From the NCBI RefSeq assembly GCF_002087335.1, contig NZ_MWVJ01000033.1:1-64000 (forward strand): a stretch of DNA of 64,000 nucleotides. The letters are read 5' to 3'. The position numbers and the translations under genes were made by a program. Under the pieces are notes generated by a model, which saw only the letters and a list, made by a program, of their open reading frames with translations, ran no database searches and had not been told where the DNA came from. Of this stretch, positions 55,850 through 63,767 are shown in pieces. Within the stretch, counting starts at the first letter, position 1, and every line of letters starts with the position of its first letter. The DNA comes from Pseudophaeobacter leonis (GTDB taxonomy: Bacteria > Pseudomonadota > Alphaproteobacteria > Rhodobacterales > Rhodobacteraceae).

Positions 55850-56617
55850 ATGGCAGTGACAACCCCCCAGATGCAGACCGAAAAATTACAGACTGAAAAC
55901 CTGCAGGCCGAAAAATTGCAGGCCGAATTCGACAAAATCATGTACCATATCTCACATGATTTGGGGGGCTCTACGCGTGCGATCTCGGATATACCGCAAT
56001 GGATTATTGAAGATCTGTCCGATGCCAATATCGTTCTGCCAGAAGAGATCAATAACCACCTGCGTCTGCTCATCCGCCACTCAAATCGCCTGGAAAACAT
56101 GATGCAGGGCTTCCTGGAATACTCCCGTGTTGGCCGCTATCAAGGCCTTGCAACATTGGATCCCTCCAAGGTTCTGAGCTGGATACTGGAGGAGACTGCC
56201 TATCCGGAGACATGGGACATCATTAACAATGTGTCGCCCTGCACCCTGCGTATGTCCAAACATGATCTTACAGCCCTCTTCAAATGTCTGATTTCGAACC
56301 CGATCAAACACAGTGATCAGGATCACGGTCGGCTGGAAATAAATTCTCATATTGAAGATGGGTTTGTGAAAATCCTGTTTTCGGATGATGGCCCTGGAAT
56401 AGAGCCACAGTGGCAGGACAAGATTTTCGAAATGATGAAAACCTTAAAGTCACGGGATCAGGTTGAAGGCAGCGGCCTGGGATTATCAATTTGCAAGAAA
56501 ATTTGCGACCACTACGGTGGAAACATCTGGGTCGACAGCTCGCCTGCGGAAAAACGCGGCTCTGTGTTTGGGGTCTCCCTTCCAATACATGACAGCGACA
56601 GCGACAGCGCACAATAA
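55850..56617 (+). CDS. Soluble histidine kinase
   Basis: Protein of 255 residues without membrane segments. Residues 8-26 are a short repeat (QTEKLQTENLQAEKLQAEF), a coiled-coil seed. The HisKA-type region has the His in MYHISHDLGGSTRAISDI near residue 34, and the ATPase domain LISNPIKHSD (N box), FSDDGPGIEP (G1), MMKTLKSRDQVEGSGLGLS (F and G2). There is no sensor domain, so it must receive its signal through another protein, perhaps the membrane kinase or the binding protein. It may phosphorylate the regulator at 56924. Confidence 0.88.
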   Translation: MAVTTPQMQTEKLQTENLQAEKLQAEFDKIMYHISHDLGGSTRAISDIPQWIIEDLSDANIVLPEEINNHLRLLIRHSNRLENMMQGFLEYSRVGRYQGLATLDPSKVLSWILEETAYPETWDIINNVSPCTLRMSKHDLTALFKCLISNPIKHSDQDHGRLEINSHIEDGFVKILFSDDGPGIEPQWQDKIFEMMKTLKSRDQVEGSGLGLSICKKICDHYGGNIWVDSSPAEKRGSVFGVSLPIHDSDSDSAQ

Positions 56618-56923
56618 TCTGCCATAGGCGAATGCAGCCACAAACAGAACCAGCCCCCCGCGCAATACCGGCCCAGTAACACAGGGCTTACAGTTACTTA
56701 TTAAAATTTTCTAATATTCGTCCGAAACTGATAATCAAAACCCTTACTTATTCAGCCATCCCGATACTTTAAGTAGAAAATCATCATCCAAAAAACACAA
56801 AATTGAGACACCCAATCTCAAATAGTAAATACCTTTCATACACTCAAAACCAGTTATTAGGGATATAGTGCTACAAATGAGTATCCGATCGTAGTGTTTT
56901 TGTAGTGTTATGGGGATGAGTAA
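56618..56923. other. AT-rich intergenic region
   Basis: 306 bases, clearly AT-richer than the neighbours (56690-56880). Just before the next gene GTAGTGTT occurs twice (56893-56910) in GTAGTGTTTTTGTAGTGTT. No gene is seen; it probably holds the promoter of the regulator at 56924. Confidence 0.45.
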
Positions 56924-57613
56924 ATGGAAATGGGAAAAGTGACTACCACACAAAAAGGTGTTGGTACGCCAATGAGCCTGCGAGTCCTTGTCTTGGACGA
57001 CAGTGAGTTCGACAGGACGAGATTGCAAAGGCTGATATCGAAGCTTGAGCCAAATACCGAGGTCGTTTCTTGTTCAAATATTGATGAGTTCAAAAAAGAA
57101 CTGGAACAGGGCTACATCGACGTCTGTTTGATTGACCACCATCTGGGTGAAGCCACCGGCCTGGACGCTTTGGAAATGGCAAAGCTTCAGGAGGGCATTG
57201 GCCACATACCAATGATCATGATTTCTGGGCAAGAAAACACCGAGACGATCGTTGAATCGATGCGCGCCGGATGTGCGAGCTTTCTGGGGAAAGATGGCCT
57301 GACCGTCGAGAAGCTGCGCGACGTCATTTACAAATCCCTGTCCGAAAGCTTTTCTTCGGAAGAGTTTGGCGAAGAGGTCCTGCGCGCCACCAATAATGTG
57401 ATTGGCGCCTTTTCCAAAGGCTGTGTCACGGAACTGCAGCCACGTCTGCGCCGTGTGTTTAAGCAAGCGGAGTTTATCCGCTCCTGCCATGCGCACAAAC
57501 TCTTGCCTTCGCCTGAAGCTCTCGATGAAATCGAAAAGCATTGCCTGATGATCTGGCGCTTTTTTGATGAGGTTGAGCACTATAGCGAAGGGCTTGATAA
57601 GACAAAGCATTAG
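56924..57613 (+). CDS. Response regulator with unassigned helical C-terminal domain
   Basis: Protein of 229 residues. The receiver domain (about 17-140) has LVLDDSEFDRTRL (acidic pair), VCLIDHHLGEATGLDALEMA (phospho-Asp) and GCASFLGKDGLTVEKLRDVI (switch Lys). The C-terminal 85 residues are helical, with RRVFKQAEFIRSCHAHKLLPSPEALDEIEKHCLMIWRFFDEVEHYSEG, and match no output domain I know; it could be a dimerisation or phosphotransfer-like bundle. GGGGATGAG precedes ATG 56924; ATG 56972 (MSLRVLVLDD) is an alternative start. It probably works with the soluble kinase upstream. Confidence 0.85.
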   Translation: MEMGKVTTTQKGVGTPMSLRVLVLDDSEFDRTRLQRLISKLEPNTEVVSCSNIDEFKKELEQGYIDVCLIDHHLGEATGLDALEMAKLQEGIGHIPMIMISGQENTETIVESMRAGCASFLGKDGLTVEKLRDVIYKSLSESFSSEEFGEEVLRATNNVIGAFSKGCVTELQPRLRRVFKQAEFIRSCHAHKLLPSPEALDEIEKHCLMIWRFFDEVEHYSEGLDKTKH

Positions 57614-58207
57614 ATATTTGCTCCCATGGTTTGCTCCCATGGCTTGACGGAGTGATGCTTTCTCGGGGCTGGATACTTTCTCGGGACTGGACGCTTTCTC
57701 TGGACTGGACGGAGGCACGTTAGGACATTCTCGTCACGGGGGGGGCCGCCCCCCCTTGTCTCCGGGTGCTCGCTTGCACAGCAAACCATGAGAGGACCTG
57801 GTATTGGATGCTGATACATCCTTTTCGGGCCAGCGCGCTATGCGTGACCTAGACCACGTGCTCACCGAACGCCCTACCCGGCAGAATGGCGTCCCCAAAA
57901 TCGTTTGGGACAGGCTCAAAGGCGCATGCCTGAACGAAAGGCCGCAGGTTCAATGGCCGATGTGCGTAGGAGCCTCAAGGGCTGGCAGAGGGATTGCAAC
58001 TGCTTCAGCCTTGTTTCAGCAGTTGCGAACATCTCACCCATGGCATTTGCCCGCTGGGCCTCAGCCCCAGCAACGACCGAAAATGTGTCGTGGATGCCAG
58101 CCTCACGAACAACATGTTTTCCGTCATAAATCGGGCGCTGCACAACAGATTCAAGCCCTGCACAACGCCCTAATTTTTAAACATATAATCAAAGCCTTAA
58201 GCTAAAA
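57614..58207. other. Gene-poor region with decayed repeats
   Basis: 594 bases. 57626-57715 holds doubled TTGCTCCCATGG and three units like CTTTCTCGGGACTGGA. At 57735-57757 a G8/C7 run forms a GC hairpin. Frames at 57804-58205 (plus) and 57916-58143 (minus) lack family features, so I cannot support a gene; a decayed one is possible. Confidence 0.4.
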
Positions 58208-58474
58208 TCACGCCATCCCAAGCGCTTCTTTGTACATTTCCAAAACCGCCTCTTCTTCGGCGATATCATCCTTGTCACGCTTGCGCAGGGCAATCACTTT
58301 GCGGATCACCAAGGTGTCATAGCCACGCGATTTCGCTTCGGCCATGACCTCTTTTTGCTGCTCGGCGATGTCTTTCTTTTCCGTATCCAGGCGCTCGAAA
58401 CGCTCAATAAACTGCCGCAACTCGCCAGCTGTTACACGGTAATTTTCGCTTTTTTCGTCTTCGGTCAGATCCAT
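58208..58474 (-). CDS. gapR: GapR-family nucleoid protein (DUF2312)
   Basis: Protein of 88 residues from ATG 58474 (GGAG 6 bases upstream), the family's normal size. It is a helical, coiled-coil DUF2312 protein: ELRQFIERFERLDTEKKDIAEQQKEVMAEAKSRGYDTLVIRKVIALRKRDKDDIAEEEAVLEMYKEALGM. In Caulobacter GapR tetramers clamp overtwisted DNA ahead of replication and transcription and stimulate gyrase and topoisomerase IV. It stands alone. Confidence 0.95.
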   Translation of the reverse strand: MDLTEDEKSENYRVTAGELRQFIERFERLDTEKKDIAEQQKEVMAEAKSRGYDTLVIRKVIALRKRDKDDIAEEEAVLEMYKEALGMA

Positions 58475-58881
58475 ATCCGGCTCCGTCTGCACGAGCATTT
58501 TACTGCTGTCATGTGATAGTGGTTGGGGCAAGGGGATAGCGACAGAGTGGCGCCATCGCAAGACTTGAAAACAGCATCACGCGATATCTCACCTTTAGGC
58601 TCTCCCTTTGCAGCCAAAAGCTTTGGAGCCAAGAGACTGAGCACCTGTCGTAAAATAGTCCATGTCGAAAGCAGGTGCCTCGCTGACCTTTGGCCCATCT
58701 CGATGATGGCCACTGGTTCGCTGCCTTTGCCCCCCCAGCGCACAAAGATCCTTACCTGGCAGGCTTGTTGAGCCCTGAAAGACCCCGCCAGTCCTTTTGG
58801 ACAGCCCCTGCCAGTGCGACTTGTACCTGCAAGCGCAATCCGCTAGGCGCAGAGCAGCGCAATTTTCACAGGAGCCCTGCT
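58475..58881. other. Intergenic region
   Basis: 407 bases between the gapR start and the next small gene. Several short frames exist but none has a ribosome site or a recognisable motif. AGGAG at 58870 serves the downstream gene. Nothing else noted. Confidence 0.4.
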
Positions 58882-59101
58882 ATGTTTGATATTCTTGTCT
58901 GGGCCGGAGCCGCCCTCTCGGTTGCAGGTCGGATTGGTCTGTTCTGGTGCATACTCTACGTCATCAAAGCGCGACGCAAATCGCTGGACGACGAGGCGCT
59001 GCGTGCTGTCGTGCAGTCGGTATTGCCCTATATTCTGGGTGCGCTGTTTCTTTCCGGTCATTGGTTTGATGCTGGTGATGACCGGTATTTTGCTCGGCTA
59101 A
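58882..59101 (+). CDS. Small two-helix membrane protein (frame broken once)
   Basis: Corrected length 72 residues: MFDILVWAGAALSVAGRIGLFWCILYVIKARRKSLDDEALRAVVQSVLPYILGALFLS then VIGLMLVMTGILLG. Two hydrophobic helices flank a charged loop. The frame breaks at about 59053-59056, where one G is extra. AGGAG lies before ATG 58882. I recognise no function. Confidence 0.75.
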
Positions 59102-59261
59102 TTTCACCTCCCGGACATCAGTCGCAACGCGCTGCCGGGCGACGACGCGCCCGCTCAAACTTCCAATCAGTCGTAGCAGGGTTTCTGGCAATAAGACCTT
59201 AAGCCCCGCCATGATCCTCTTGGCCTATTCGTAGCTGTCCTGACCACAGAATCGCATGTTG

Positions 59262-59495
59262 TCAAACTGTCATATTGTCAAACTGGCTTTCGAGATCCTG
59301 CTCACAAAGCTCTTCATCCAGCTGTCGCAATCTGCGCGACACAGGGATACCCTCAATGCGCAGATGACTGAGCAAGCGAAAAAATTCGGGGCGCAAAGAA
59401 AGCCGCGACTCGCCGCGTCCCTTGCGTATCTTGATCGCCAATTGCTCTGCGCGTTGCAGGACTTCGCGACTGGTCGTCTGTCCGTTACTGGTCAT
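59262..59495 (-). CDS. Small hypothetical protein
   Basis: Protein of 77 residues from ATG 59495, with GGGAGGAG upstream. It is helical and highly charged: EVLQRAEQLAIKIRKGRGESRLSLRPEFFRLLSHLRIEGIPVSRRLRQLDEELCEQDLESQFDN. The excellent ribosome site supports expression, but I recognise no family. It may be a small regulator. Confidence 0.65.
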   Translation of the reverse strand: MTSNGQTTSREVLQRAEQLAIKIRKGRGESRLSLRPEFFRLLSHLRIEGIPVSRRLRQLDEELCEQDLESQFDNMTV

Positions 59496-59810
59496 CTGAA
59501 TACTCCTCCCCTGAGCTCGGCCCTTCCCAGCGGCACCCGCCGAAAACACCTCTTTTACAGATACATCTTGTTTATACCCCGTCTGGGAGCGCAGGATCGT
59601 GGAAAAATCCGTAAAAACTCAACCCTGCGCCGATGCGATGGCTATAATACTCCGCCCAACCGATCACCTTAAGATAGGTCAAAACCACAGCTCACAACAC
59701 CAGCTAAAAACACTGAGGCCAAAATTTTAGCCTGGATTTGAACCCTGCCACTTGAAACACATTCGTAAATTTGTATATATCAATCGAAACGATAAAGGAG
59801 CGCCCAAGAA
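59496..59810. promoter_or_regulatory. Regulatory region of the persulfide operon
   Basis: 315 bases without a gene. The part 59761-59790 is AT-rich (ATTCGTAAATTTGTATATATCAAT) and contains an imperfect dyad, ATTTGTAT-ATATCAAT (59768-59783). In related bacteria ArsR-type sulfide sensors (BigR/SqrR) bind AT-rich dyads in front of such operons, so this is a candidate operator. AAAGGAG at 59794-59800 is the ribosome site of the first gene. Confidence 0.4.
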
Positions 59811-60674
59811 ATGCACCCCACTGTCAAAGCCTTTTTCGACCAGGCCACCAATACGGTGTCCTATGTTGTGCGCGATCCCAATGGGTCCGCCTGCGCCGTT
59901 ATCGATTCCGTACTGGATTTTGACCATGCGTCAGGACGAACTGACACGACATCAGCAGATGCAATCATCGAATGGATCAAGGCCGAAGGGTTAAACTGCG
60001 CCTGGATCCTGGAAAGCCATGTGCACGCCGATCACCTGTCAGCAGCCCCCTATCTGCAGGAGCATCTGGGCGGCAAGATTGGCATCGGTGCCAATATCAC
60101 CCTGGTTCAGGACACCTTTGGCAAGGTCTTCAATGAGGGCACCGCCTTTCAGCGTGATGGCAGCCAGTTTGACGCCCTGTTCAAAGAGGGTGACAGCTTT
60201 ATGATCGGTCAGCTGCGCGGTGAGGTCATGCATACGCCGGGCCATACCCCTGCCTGTCTCACCTATGTCATTGGCGATGCGGCCTTTGTCGGTGACACTT
60301 TGTTTATGCCGGATTTTGGCACCGCGCGCTGCGATTTTCCCGGTGGCTCGTCCGAGGATCTCTACTGGTCGATCCAGAAAATCCTCGCCCTGCCAGAGGA
60401 AACCCGCATTTTTGTCGGCCATGACTACAAGGCCCCCGGACGCGATGACTATGCCTGGGAAACCACGGTTGGAGAGCAAAAGGCGCTCAACGTGCATATC
60501 GGCGAAGGCCGCCCGCTGGAAGAGTTTACCAGCATGCGAGACGCGCGTGATGCGACCCTGGGGATGCCGCTCCTGATCCTGCCCTCCCTGCAGGTCAATA
60601 TGCGCGCAGGCCAGATGCCGGACCCCGATGAAAAGGGCGATGTCTTCCTCAAGATCCCGTTGAACAAAATCTAG
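59811..60674 (+). CDS. Persulfide dioxygenase-like MBL-fold protein (Blh/ETHE1 type)
   Basis: Protein of 287 residues of the metallo-beta-lactamase fold. It has ILESHVHADHLSAAPYL (HxHxDH) near residue 68, TPGHTPACLTYVIGDAAFVGDTLF near 143-165 and IFVGHDY near 202, the ligand set of ETHE1/Blh-type Fe(II) persulfide dioxygenases, which oxidise glutathione persulfide to sulfite. The C-terminal part (QKALNVHIGEGRPLEEFTSMRDARD) is typical of the Blh branch found in bigR operons. It heads the sulfur operon; the transporter genes start 124 bases downstream. Confidence 0.9.
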   Translation: MHPTVKAFFDQATNTVSYVVRDPNGSACAVIDSVLDFDHASGRTDTTSADAIIEWIKAEGLNCAWILESHVHADHLSAAPYLQEHLGGKIGIGANITLVQDTFGKVFNEGTAFQRDGSQFDALFKEGDSFMIGQLRGEVMHTPGHTPACLTYVIGDAAFVGDTLFMPDFGTARCDFPGGSSEDLYWSIQKILALPEETRIFVGHDYKAPGRDDYAWETTVGEQKALNVHIGEGRPLEEFTSMRDARDATLGMPLLILPSLQVNMRAGQMPDPDEKGDVFLKIPLNKI

Positions 60675-60798
60675 CGCCTGCGGATTGGTCGGCTCAGCTC
60701 AGGCCAACAGGCAAATTTGACAGGCTCACTCAATAACTTAGTCGCTCTCGGGCCAGGGCCCGGAGCGACAGCTAGCAACAAGACAAGGACGCGCGACA

Positions 60799-61227
60799 AT
60801 GGAAATGGATTGGATCTGCGGGGCTCATCGGTGGTGGGCTCATCGGGCTGGGAGGCGCGGTTTTCCTGCTGGAAATGGCCGCATCATGGGCGCCAGCGGC
60901 ATCATTGGCGGGCTGGTCGATGGCTCTGGCTGGCACAATGCGGCGGAACGTCTGATTTTTCTGGCGGGTGTCATTGTCGTGCCGATCCTGCTCTTGCCCT
61001 TTTTCAAGGGTGGAGTTGACACCCATGCGACCTCGAATGTCGCCGTTCTGATTGCCGCCGGGGTCCTGGTCGGCCTCGGCACCAGAATAGCCAATGGCTG
61101 CACCTCTGGTCATGGCGTCTGCGGTATCTCGCGCCTGTCCCTGCGCGGCATCGTGGCCACCGTGTTCTACATCCTTGCAGGCGGCCTCACCATCGTTCTG
61201 TTCCGTCATATTCTGGGAGTGATCTGA
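60799..61227 (+). CDS. YeeE/YedE-type sulfur transporter subunit 1 (two compensating indels)
   Basis: Protein of 142 residues; start ATG 60799 with AAGGA upstream. In the raw frame residues 8-28 are scrambled (CGAHRWWAHRAGRR). One G extra at about 60819-60822 and one G missing near 60865 restore a membrane helix, DWICGLIGGGLIGLGGAVFLLGNGRIMGASG. Four helices follow in all, with GLGTRIANGCTSGHGVCGISRLS, the Cys-containing motif of YeeE/YedE (TsuA, PmpA) proteins that move thiosulfate or sulfane sulfur. Confidence 0.85.
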   Translation: MEMDWICGAHRWWAHRAGRRGFPAGNGRIMGASGIIGGLVDGSGWHNAAERLIFLAGVIVVPILLLPFFKGGVDTHATSNVAVLIAAGVLVGLGTRIANGCTSGHGVCGISRLSLRGIVATVFYILAGGLTIVLFRHILGVI

Positions 61228-61661
61228 TGCAGCGTTTGTTTCTTTCTCTGCTTTCGGGCGGATTGTTTGGCGCCGGGCTTTTTGTCTCGGGCATGACCGA
61301 CACCACCAAGGTGCAGGGCTGGCTGGACGTCTTTGGCAACTGGGATCCGACCCTTGCCTTTGTGATGGGCGGTGCCCTTGTGCCGATGTTTGTGGCCTGG
61401 CGCCTGACAAAGGGACGGCGGCCACTGGTCGGCGGCGACTTCCCTGCAGAACCGCGCCCCGAGATGGATCACCGCCTTATTGCCGGCTCTGTTCTGTTTG
61501 GCATGGGATGGGGGCTGGCTGGACTGTGCCCCGGACCCGCGGTGGCCTCTCTCAGCTACAATGGTGTGGCCGGTTTCATATTTGTAGGCGCGATGCTTTT
61601 TGGCATGCTTGTGGCACCAAAAGCAGGACGGCAACTAGACTGGCTGGCAGCAAGGGTTTAA
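61227..61661 (+). CDS. YeeE/YedE-type sulfur transporter subunit 2 (DUF6691-like)
   Basis: Protein of 144 residues with about four helices. It starts MQRLFLSLLSGGLFGAGLFVSGMTDTTKVQGWLDVFGNWDPTLAFVMGGAL and contains GLAGLCPGPAVASLSYNGV, the second Cys motif of this transporter class. Its ATG overlaps the stop of subunit 1 (TGATG), so the two half-transporters are made together, as in PmpA/PmpB pairs. Confidence 0.9.
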   Translation: MQRLFLSLLSGGLFGAGLFVSGMTDTTKVQGWLDVFGNWDPTLAFVMGGALVPMFVAWRLTKGRRPLVGGDFPAEPRPEMDHRLIAGSVLFGMGWGLAGLCPGPAVASLSYNGVAGFIFVGAMLFGMLVAPKAGRQLDWLAARV

Positions 61662-61670
61662 GAGCGGATC

Positions 61671-62096
61671 ATGGATGCACGAGTGATTACACCCCGCTAC
61701 GCCGTCTCGCCGCAAATCTCGGCTGAAGACATGCCCGCCATTGTTGCCGCTGGCTTCAAGACGGTGATCTGCAATCGCCCTGATGCTGAGGTTCCCCCCA
61801 GCCATCAGGCCGCTGCTATTCGGGCCGCAGCCGAAGACGCCGGGCTGACCTTTCACGAGCTGCCGCTGACCCATCAGACCATGACTCCTGACAATGTCGC
61901 CAAGCAGCGCGCATTCTACGAGGGTAGTTCCGGTCCGGTTCTGGCCTATTGTGCTTCGGGCACCCGCAGTTCGGTCATCTGGTCTCTGGGGGTTGCCACC
62001 GAGATGACCGCCGACGAAATATTGGGTAAAACCAGTGCTGCGGGCTATCCGCTTGACGGATTGCGCCCAACGCTGGAGGCCCTCGCTGGCACCTGA
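61671..62096 (+). CDS. DUF442/TIGR01244-family sulfurtransferase-phosphatase
   Basis: Protein of 141 residues. The dual-specificity-phosphatase-like fold of DUF442 shows QISAEDMPAIVAAGFKTVICNRPDAEVP near residue 15 and the active-site loop AYCASGTRSSVIW near residue 103 (Cys-x-x-Gly-x-Arg). In bigR and sqr operons this domain is often fused to the persulfide dioxygenase; here it is separate. It probably moves or releases sulfane sulfur. It starts 9 bases after the transporter. Confidence 0.9.
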   Translation: MDARVITPRYAVSPQISAEDMPAIVAAGFKTVICNRPDAEVPPSHQAAAIRAAAEDAGLTFHELPLTHQTMTPDNVAKQRAFYEGSSGPVLAYCASGTRSSVIWSLGVATEMTADEILGKTSAAGYPLDGLRPTLEALAGT

Positions 62097-62139
62097 TTGG
62101 GATCTGCAAGACCTGCTGCAGCCTTTTGATTTTTTAGAC

Positions 62140-62176
62140 AAAAAAGATCCCAGTCCCAAAAGGGCTGGGATTTTTC
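62140..62176 (+). terminator. Rho-independent terminator of the sulfur operon
   Basis: The stem GATCCCAG-TCCC pairs with GGG-CTGGGAT (one bulge) around an AAAA loop, with A6 before and T5 after. It stands 44 bases after the DUF442 stop. Confidence 0.85.
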
Positions 62177-62343
62177 GTGAGCGCCTGACAGCCGCAGTCA
62201 TAGTGTAATCAGAGTGCAGTCAAAACCAGGAGGAGTTCCTCACGAAGACAGCACTGAACAATCAGAGGGAGCCAGCCCTCTGGCCGCTGCGGGAATTTCT
62301 AGAGGCGGGTGGTCAATATGAGAGTGCCTTACCAGGCGTCTCG

Positions 62344-63699
62344 TCACAATCCCTGTGCAGAATCACCTTCGAGGCCTGCAAGTTTCGAGATCTCAGCTGC
62401 AGCATCATCAGGGTTAAACTGGTCCATACCATCGCCTAAGCCAGGGAAATCCCCCATTGGTGCGGCATCAAGTCCAAGGTCAGCCCCCAGATCCGTGCCC
62501 AGATCGCCACCAAGATCGCCGCCCAGATCGCCACCAAGGCCGCCGCCAAAGTCACCCAGGTCGCCGCCTAATCCTGCCGGATCCAGACCGCCACCCAACC
62601 CTGCGGGATCGAGATCACCGCCGAGGCCACCCATATCAAGAGCGCCTGGCCCGCCAAACCCCATGCCATCATCCAGCGGGTCCTGCAGATCCTCCGCCGC
62701 AATACCAAGCGAGAGCGGCGCGGGTTCGTCCATCAATGCCAACGCAGGGGCGGCGTCGCCACCAACACCGTCTGCAAAGCCATCGCTCATATCCATGAGG
62801 TCCGGCTGTTGGTCGTGCTTTCTTTCGTTCAGTCGCACGGCGCGTGAGCCATTCAGTTGCCCCAAACGTCCCTTGGCTATTTCCTGCCCACCCATACTGA
62901 TCAGGTCCGTCTCATAGAGAAACGCCTGATCCAGCGGCAGAATTCCACCGACCTTGAGAGCTGAGAACTCATTCAGTGGCACGCGCACCTTGCACAGAAT
63001 CGCTGATAGTTCGGCCCGCATCGCTCCCATGCCACTCGCCAGAGACGGGCCCGGAGGCGAGCCGCTCAACCCAAGCTCTTCGGCGGTGGGTTCCGGCAGA
63101 ATGAGGTTCAGAACGCCCTGCATGGCGCCAATTGCCAGGTCAACATTGAGCGTGATCAGCCGGTAATCCTCGGCTTCCAGACCCAGAACAAGCGAGCGCA
63201 CATCCTCAATCTGAGCGCCATAGCGATAGCCAGAAAAGATCGCCTGATCCTTATGCCCGGCCAGCATTGCGACAACCTTGCCAAAGGCCTTTTCCAGAAA
63301 CTCAGCCGTCATTGCCGCATCAGTCGGCGTGTAGTGCCGCTCTGAGGGGGCTTTGCCCATGATTTGGCCGATGGTCTGTTTTTGGATCAGGGCTGTCACC
63401 AGTGCTGCATCCATCGTCGCCGCACCAATGCGGCCACCCGGCCCATCCAGAACCACCAGAAGGTGCTTGTCCGAAAGCGCGGCGACCAAATCTTCGGGGG
63501 ATCGGTTGAACTGTCGTGCTGCCAGCACTGCCAGCGGCAAATCACATTGCTCAGAGGCTGCACGTGCCAGAGACCGACGCAGAGCTTTGAGCGTCAAGGA
63601 TCCGTTGAGGCCCGGAGCCCCATCCTTTGACGCCGCAAGTTTGCGCGCGAGTGCACCCGACCCGCCGCCTCCGGCCTTCTCAATATTTGCTTCAGACAT
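62344..63699 (-). CDS. FliM/FliN-like flagellar motor switch protein
   Basis: Protein of 451 residues. The first 210 residues resemble the FliM middle domain (KALRRSLARAASEQCDLPLAVLAARQFNRSPEDLV...). A SpoA/FliN-type domain follows near 225-300: GAMRAELSAILCKVRVPLNEFSALKVGGILPLDQAFLYETDLISMGGQEIAKGRLGQLNGSRAVRL. The tail (about 345-425) is very rich in Gly, Asp and Leu, with 12-base repeats encoding GGDL (GGDLGGDLGGDLGTDLGADLG). Roseobacters carry such a FliM/N-like protein in addition to canonical FliM. No other flagellar gene lies in the window. A histidine kinase gene starts upstream on the same strand. Confidence 0.8.
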   Translation of the reverse strand: MSEANIEKAGGGGSGALARKLAASKDGAPGLNGSLTLKALRRSLARAASEQCDLPLAVLAARQFNRSPEDLVAALSDKHLLVVLDGPGGRIGAATMDAALVTALIQKQTIGQIMGKAPSERHYTPTDAAMTAEFLEKAFGKVVAMLAGHKDQAIFSGYRYGAQIEDVRSLVLGLEAEDYRLITLNVDLAIGAMQGVLNLILPEPTAEELGLSGSPPGPSLASGMGAMRAELSAILCKVRVPLNEFSALKVGGILPLDQAFLYETDLISMGGQEIAKGRLGQLNGSRAVRLNERKHDQQPDLMDMSDGFADGVGGDAAPALALMDEPAPLSLGIAAEDLQDPLDDGMGFGGPGALDMGGLGGDLDPAGLGGGLDPAGLGGDLGDFGGGLGGDLGGDLGGDLGTDLGADLGLDAAPMGDFPGLGDGMDQFNPDDAAAEISKLAGLEGDSAQGL

Positions 63700-63767
63700 C
63701 AGTCAGCAACCTGCACGTTTCGCGCTCCCTTTTTAATTGTCTTAACGACCGTTCGTTACCAAGACCT

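Noticed and set aside
57804-58205. Open frame of 133 residues on the plus strand
   Set aside because: No ribosome site, no family features and unusual composition. A decayed gene cannot be excluded but is not supported.
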